Below the pieces are notes generated by a model. That model searched no databases, was not told where the DNA came from, and was given only the letters and a program-made list of their open reading frames with translations. Shown one piece after another: positions 57,638 through 64,000 of a stretch of 64,000 bases of DNA; within the stretch, counting starts at the first letter, position 1; each line of letters opens with the position of its first letter. This stretch comes from Cristatella mucedo (Eukaryota; Bryozoa; Phylactolaemata; Cristatellidae). The DNA lies in assembly GCA_009760855.2 (NCBI GenBank), contig WPIO01000002.1, positions 13,510,001 to 13,574,000 on the forward strand. Direction: 5' to 3'. A program made the position numbers and the translations under genes.

Positions 57638-58107
57638 CCGTATTTTTGCGAGTATAGGTCACACCTTTTTCTATTTAAATTTAGACTTGCGACTTATACA
57701 CCGGCAAGTCAATATTTGACGCCAGTAGGAAGATTTAGAAGCTGCAGTAAAAAATTTTTTTTTAATGGGTTTTAAGTGCTTGAGAGAGCATCAAAAACAG
57801 AGGTCAGTATGAATTTATTCAAGAAAATAAGGATTCCAAGCATGCTGTATGGAGCTAAAGAGGATGCAATCTATGAGGATGTGACGATTAAGACATTGAC
57901 AATGTTGCAGAAGACTATGAAGATGCTAGCAGTACTATTGATGACGAATTTCTTGATAACTGTGATGATTACAGCAAACTTATATTACTAAAAATCAGCT
58001 ATATATTCAATAATAGTATTTATAAATTACAACTTTTATAAATACAACCTGTCATCAATTTATGCTGTGACTTATACTTGGTTGTGATTATACTCGTAAA
58101 AGTAAGG
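57638..58107 (+). mobile_element. pogo/Tigger-like DNA transposon, internally deleted
   Basis: The left end CCGTATTTTTGCGAGTATAG and the reverse complement of the right end (CCTTACTTTTACGAGTATAA) match over about 28 bp, flanked by TA on both sides as expected of Tc1/pogo insertions. Inside, K-K-I-R-I-P-S-M-L-Y-G-A-K-E-D-A-I-Y-E-D resembles the C-terminal end of pogo/Tigger transposases (KKCGISNALDGTEDD...). The DDE catalytic domain is absent. Confidence 0.65.
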
Positions 58108-58110
58108 TAG

Positions 58111-60479
58111 ATGGCGATTGAAAGAACAAGTATTCCTGAAATTATCGCAAAAAATATCACCAGACGTTTTCTATTGCTAGCCAATCACTCCAGTGACATG
58201 GGATCACGGAAGACGTCAGCGAGAAACAGCCTGAACTTGAAGCGGGTTTTGGCATCAATACTGTCTTTGGTGTGGGACATATCAGATACAGGTGACGTAG
58301 AATACGTAACCAGTCGCATACCGAGATTTTCAGCTAGGAGCAAAGTCATCCTCTTCGCGAAGCAAACCTCCTTGTGGTAGTTATGCTTAATAGAAGAAGC
58401 TTATTATCTGCCATCAAAAATGAAAGTGGCAGAGTTAGTGCCAGCCTCAACTGCGTTTTCCAACCGGCACGTATCTTTCCAACATCTTTAGTTTAAAAAG
58501 ATCCGGAAAAATATCATTAGGCCGAGACGGGTAATTTGTTTTGCGGTAATTCGTCAATAGTTATATTATTGCAGTAGGTGGTTCATAAAAAACACCTGAA
58601 GATGGTCGTAATTTTTAAGGTTCGTGTAGCAAACGTTAACTATTCCAAAATGCTGGTTCGAGAAGTTAAAGACCTACACGATCTAATTGAGCATATACTC
58701 ATTGCCATATTATCAGCAATAAACATGCGAAATAAGCCCTCGCGTAGGTGCATTTAAAAATACTTTATGTATATGTCAACGTATTGGAACGCTCGGGTGA
58801 CTTAGGTTCATAGCGTTTCAAAGCCGTTGATGGTAATGTTTTTCCCTGCCTTAGCAGAATAAGACCTTACAAATCAACTCTGTAAACGCTGTAAATTGGT
58901 TATGCTCCAAATACGGCAAATGAGGTCTAGAAGTGACACTAAATGTTAAAATAATTAAACAATTACTCTAGCCCCATTGAGACTGCAGCTATATGGACAT
59001 TGAGTTGTATTACTAATAGCTACTGCATCTTCGACATATTGACTCGGAATTCATATGATTCTTTGCCGGGCATTGCAGGCATGCGTTTTCATCGAACGTA
59101 ATGACAATCCAAAATGATCTTTTACAGCCTTACTCGCTAACCTAGCCTCGGAGGTTAGGTGTGCGATAAAGGCTGAGAGCTAGAAAATGTATACGATCGT
59201 TTTAAGCGAAGAGTTTAGTAATACGATGGATTTATCCCGTTTGTATTGCACATTTGTTAAGCACATCTGGGATTGTTGAGAGGCTTTGTGGAATTTTGAT
59301 TCAGCAAGTTCTCTCGCTTTTCCAATAGTTAGTGCTCTGCATGACTAGACTAGCAGTAGATTTTTTATTCGATCGCTTGCACTGAGCTGAAATGGCGTGA
59401 CGAGCAAGTACTGAATTGGTTATAGAACATGCCAGATACTGAGAGAAGTGCCTGCTTGCTTCCAACTTATTAGTAGCGTATGCAGAAGGTCTAAAGAATC
59501 GAAAGGATACTTCAAGATCACTCGATAATGCCGGATTTTAGTTCTGCTACGTCGCTGTCTTGGGCACAGGGCAGTTATCCATGCTGCACAGGAAATTGCT
59601 CTCATTTGAACTACACCGACTTACTCTGCGGCATGGCCAAAGCCGGAAGTTACTATGTGAACCTGACGTGTCAGCCCCAGTAATTTTGTATACTGGCTTG
59701 ATCGAAGAGCCGTTCAGAAGGAAATACTGACTAGAACTTGGCTGTTCTATTGGCTGCTGTCAGAATAGCCGACACGTTCTTTGCTTAGTTGAAATTACTG
59801 CCTCGCAGAGTTCCAGCCACTGTACAGTGCTTAGAATATAGTTCGTTACAACATAGCCGGTACTAGCTGTATTCGATGCTTTTTTTAATACATTACCTCA
59901 GCTTTTTGAGCAGGATTGTGGCAGTGGCATCCATACATGCTCGCATTCAACCGTAGCACAACAATACTTAAGGAAAATCTGCTAATTGAGGCTGCAATGG
60001 AAGTTTGATTGTAAATATGCTAAATGTGCACTGGGAAAGCAAAATTACACGCACAATGCATTGCAGATCAGATCAACTGGAATAAATGTACTGAGATCTA
60101 GGTTTTATCTTCAAGATAAAATTCAATTGGGACATGCAGCTGATTAAGTCATTCGTAACAGAGTGTCGCAAATGTGCCATTTAACAGTATCGCCTTAAAG
60201 AGTAGATTGGTAGCGTCTATTTGAACTCAGCGCTTCGGTCGCATTGTCAGCTATTGCTAAATCTTTAAAAGGGTTCGTGTGAGATATAAGTGGGCAATAC
60301 GTTTCAAAATATTTAAGATTTTAGTTAAATATGCCTACAGTTGTTCCAAGTCCTTGATTTTTACGATAGGAACACACGAAGACCAATATTGCACGACCGG
60401 AATAGCTAGAGGCTCACAGTGTATTGGCAAACCTCTATGCCTTAAGGTGAGATTACTCTTTACAAAAGTGCTATTTTCC
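58111..60479. other. Stretch with no recognised gene
   Basis: AT-rich, short frames only, no repeat recognised. Confidence 0.4.
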
Positions 60480-60925
60480 TTCGAGCACCATCAATACCGG
60501 TAAATCTACTTGAAGGCACACTTTCCCTTAAACTGTTTCCTACTACCCTGTTAGTCCTCCGCTTAAAGACAGTTGGCGACAGAAGCTTTAGCTCTGCAGG
60601 TCCTAGACTGTGGAACTCGCTTCCACAATTCTTGCGCAACGACATCTACTGTCCAACTGCCGACTATAGCACATCTTTTTCAGCGGTCCTGAACTGCTAC
60701 TTCTATGCTACTCACTACCTCAACTGCTCTCCTAACTCTGCTATGCTTCCCACTTTCTCTCTGTTGCGTGAGACGAAGTCTGTTGGCTACCGAATGCGTA
60801 CCGAAAGCCGCTTAGGCTGTGAGTGCGCTATACAAAACTCTCCTGCGTAACACCCACATGGTCTTTATGACTTTATGGAGTTACTGACGGAGATACATTA
60901 CATTACATTACATTACATTAGCTAG
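60480..60925 (+). mobile_element. L2/CR1-like subfamily 2 LINE 3' end
   Basis: AGACTGTGGAACTCGCTTCC, TTTTTCAGCGGTCCTGAACTG and GTGAGTGCGCTATACAAAAC match the 29590 copy. It ends in about five CATTA units (about 60896-60920), the simple-repeat tail of this subfamily. Confidence 0.75.
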
Positions 60926-62519
60926 ATTGACCTGCGATGGGGACGGTCCATGATACTTCTTAGCCAACTTATTCGTTGGACGGATCTAACTAGGCTTCTG
61001 GCTGGCGGACCGTAAGTGCTCACCTTCAGGTTCTCTCCAAACGGACATTAACCGGGAATTTGTAGAGGTTCTTTGTGGAGGACGCTCTTGGGAGTTATTT
61101 TGGCAGTGCTGAGAGCCTATCCGAACGTTTCTTCTTCCGCACACTGGTAAGAGTTGGTTGGCAGAAATGATGAACGATAACGCGAGTTATGTGAATCAGT
61201 TTAAAGATTCCTGTAGGACCGAGCCCCTTTGACGCTGCTCAAAGGCGATCACGACGATGGGTCATCGTCGTAGAGAAGTGCTGAAAAGGCGTTGCCTCTC
61301 CAGTTAAGAGCCACAGCTCCAAGTCGGTCACTTGGAGTGAGAGTTGTAGCTAGTCTCGAACCACTCTGATACATGCATTTCAAAATGAGCTCCACAGGCT
61401 GCCAAAGTTGAGTGAACTACTAATGCTTTGCGTAACCCATTGAGTCGTTTTAACATGTTAAAATTGAGCCATGTCCTTGGGGTGGCTATGTCTTGCCTCT
61501 ACCGGGGCGACATTTAAATAACGTCTGTTCACCAAGCTTATCAAGGCTTTGCCTATTTAATTGATTGACATTAATAAAATATACTAGGAAAATGGTAAGC
61601 ACTGGCTGTCGACAACAATTTTTTACTTCTCCCTAGACTAGTACTATGTACTTATCCGAATACTGGGAAACTGCACGAACAAATGAAGGCTAGGACACCC
61701 AAATGCTAGGTTTTATAAATAATTGGTTGCATTAGGAAATAGATTGTCTTGTTATGGCTACGCAGCAAGGATAGAAACGCATGGAGTGACGTAACCTCGC
61801 AGTGGCTGACAAAGGTTTTAGCAGGCTCCACGGCTTTCTCTAGATTACACTACTCATTGTATTCGTGAGTGCGGGTAATCACGCGCGCCAGAATATCCCG
61901 CAGACATCTTGGATGCTCGGATGCAAATCGCAGGCAGCGACGCGGGAGAAATAGGATTTGCTAGCCTACCCTATACCTCACAGACATGTTGGACTAGCAG
62001 GCATGCTTTAACTGCTGCCATGAGCGCTGCCATATTTGGGAGGCGCGCCGAACAAAGGAATATAGTAGCAGCGGGTCGTTCTTGTAAGACCATAATATAA
62101 ATGCATATCAATCCAGGTGCTTTACAACTCGCTGCAAGAGAAATAAAGATGTAGATCTTGGGTTTGTATTCTAGCTGATACCTACTACTCCAATGACAGT
62201 TATTTTGTGGTTTCCATGTGAAAAATTGTACTATCTTAATAAATGTGTACCGATATAGGAGATAATAATTTTGCCTGGTATTTTTTTCTGTTACCGCTCT
62301 AGGGTATGCAAGTCCAAGGGGGTGGCAAAAACGTTCTCCATGAATGCAAACACTTTTTACTGTGCGATTCCCTGAGATCGGGTTATTGTGTGTCTTGCAA
62401 ACTTCAGCGGGTAAATTAACAGTATGCAATTCAAAGCTAGTAAATAAATCTCCGAGGTTAAGCCATGTGTTTACTTTGTTGAGGTAGCTGAGATGGCCTC
62501 CGGTCTATTGATTCTTTCA
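60926..62519. other. Stretch with no recognised gene
   Basis: No element supported. Minus-strand frames of up to 152 codons (62429-61971) show no recognisable domain. Confidence 0.35.
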
Positions 62520-62995
62520 CAGCAAAGTTCTCACTACTACCATCAAAGCACATCATGGCTTGGCTCTTTCACAACTAGCTGGACTGTTGCACCAGTTTAA
62601 GCCTCCGCGTTCTTTCAGTTTCTCAACGAACAATGAATTAAATGTTCTATTACTGTGCTTCAAGATCCAAGAAGCTTTTGGTTTGCAGGTCCTAGACTGC
62701 ATACTCAATAATGTAATCCTTAAGCAACAAAATCTAATCTCGTGCATCCGACTAAACCATGTCATTTTCTGTCGTTCAAAGCCACTACCTCCACAACTCT
62801 ACTCAATTTCTTGATTGCCCTCCTTACTCAGCTAAGCTTTTAACTTTCTTTTCACTGTGTGAGATGATGTTTGTTGGCTACGGCTTGCTGACCGACCGAA
62901 AGCCAATTAAGATTTGAGTGCGTCATTTACAACTCTCCTGCTTAGCATCTACTTTGCTCTTGTGGTTTTATTGAATGGCAGACGGAGATAAACTA
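62520..62995 (+). mobile_element. L2/CR1-like subfamily 2 LINE 3' end, diverged
   Basis: CATGGCTTGGCTC, CTGTTGCACCAGTTTAAGCC, AGGTCCTAGACTG and the terminal CAGACGGAGATAAACT match the other subfamily 2 copies, with a deletion in the middle. Confidence 0.65.
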
Positions 62996-64000
62996 AATTA
63001 ACAAAGAAGGCTATTTATTCAGACTAAAGCCCTTCATCCAGGCGGCTGCAGTTGAGGCATGGAAAGTGCTGGGTTCGAGACTGATTTTCAAGGTAATTCT
63101 TTACGCTCTACCTCATATCCGACTGCAGACAGGAACCTGTCTCATTTATCGTAGTGTGCTGATAATTTACTCACACAGTTGTATTTGCCATCTACTTCAG
63201 CTTTGTACAGCTAAGACACGTAAAATTAAATTATACAAATTCAGTAAGCTGCCTAGTAAATTAAAACTCACCCGAACGACAAGATCAATATACATTCAAA
63301 CCCCCCCCCGTCTTAAGAAATAAATAGGGACCGAAAAACTTATCACAAGTTAAATTTTCATAAGTAGAGAATAGTATATATTAATTTCTGATATGATACT
63401 TTCAGACGAAGACATAGAGAGGTAAAAGAATTGAATCTTGGCAAATAACAAACGAATAAGAAATAAAAACGATTAGAATATATTTGCCTACCATAATTTG
63501 GAGTATTCTTGGGCTTGCAAGAGCTGGTAGTTGTAGTACTTTAAATTGAGTACTATTGAGAAGAGGGTGGGGTGGAGTTGGACGATCGTGCTGGAAGATT
63601 GTCAACTCCCTATTCCTATTCCTATTCCTATCCCTATTCCTCTCAACTATCGTTACTAATAGATGGCTGAGGTGAATCAGCTTTTTTGCTAGTGGATAGT
63701 TGGGGTTCACTCGTTTCTACTTTGATAAAATAAGAAAAGACAATTTCACGATTACAGGCAAGACAACAATTGATTTGCCTTTACATGCTAAGGTATTGTT
63801 TGAATTAGCAGTCATTTTGAATTCTTTTTGCGTGACCTTTGCCGAGCTCATATCTCAGAATTTCTTTTAAGTTGAACCATCGTAAGTCGGAAGTGACTGA
63901 TACAAATTAATAAATAAATATATATGCATATATATTTAATATATGTATGGACGCACGCGTGCGAGGATGCGCACATGTGTGTTTGCGTGTGCACCTCTGC
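62996..64000. other. Stretch with no recognised gene
   Basis: Includes a short CCTATT repeat at about 63612-63640 and alternating AT and GT tracts near the end of the window. Confidence 0.5.

Noticed and set aside
57100-64000. A third PDGF/VEGF copy downstream
   Set aside because: I looked for the R-C-G-G-x-C and C-S-C-E-C words on both strands and found none beyond gene B, nor between the two genes.

Overview
This is animal nuclear DNA. Coding sequence occurs as short exons with GT..AG borders and long introns, and the space between is filled with tRNA-derived SINEs, LINE-2/CR1-like retrotransposon fragments, DNA-transposon remnants and microsatellites. No operons, bacterial ribosome sites or CRISPR arrays are present. 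The organism cannot be named from the sequence. A VEGF-C/PVF-like growth factor with a CXC tail, abundant L2-like elements with ATT-rich tails and a SPIN-like hAT element suggest an invertebrate, or at least a non-mammal.

The main content is two paralogous secreted PDGF/VEGF-family genes in tandem on the + strand. Gene A has six coding exons between 6833 and 17786 and encodes 230 aa. Gene B has six coding exons between 40063 and 56713 and encodes 236 aa. I assembled both from six matching exons each. Intron phases are the same (0,1,0,1,2), exons 4 and 5 have identical lengths (124 and 148 nt), and all junctions are GT/AG. The order is signal peptide, short linker, cystine-knot domain split over two exons, a CXC (CX10CXCXC) module, and a tiny last exon holding the stop. 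The 3' UTRs and AATAAA signals also align, so the whole transcription unit was duplicated. Both proteins keep the six knot cysteines but have lost both cysteines that normally form interchain disulfides in this family (C2 to Tyr/Phe, C4 to Gly).

Layout: 1-6800 holds SINEs, a (TA)n tract, a 35-bp tandem repeat, a diverged ~340-bp direct duplication carrying a TATA-like motif, and CpG-rich sequence. 6780-18210 is gene A, with SINE and L2 insertions in its introns. 18560-39480 is an intergenic transposon graveyard: an R2/NeSL-like reverse transcriptase on the minus strand, L2 copies on both strands, a hAT transposase C-terminus, another decayed transposon ORF and a foldback element. 39770-57090 is gene B; its introns hold an L2-like copy, a perfect 20-bp hairpin, a SPIN-like hAT element with an exact 8-bp target duplication, ~780 bp of CT/GA simple repeat, and the best-preserved L2 copy. 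57090-64000 holds a SINE, a pogo/Tigger remnant and further L2-like 3' ends; no other host gene was recognised.

The two growth factors probably act as extracellular ligands for a PVR/VEGFR-type receptor tyrosine kinase. Differences in N-glycosylation sites, cysteine count, basic cleavage sites and C-terminal tail suggest they have diverged after duplication.
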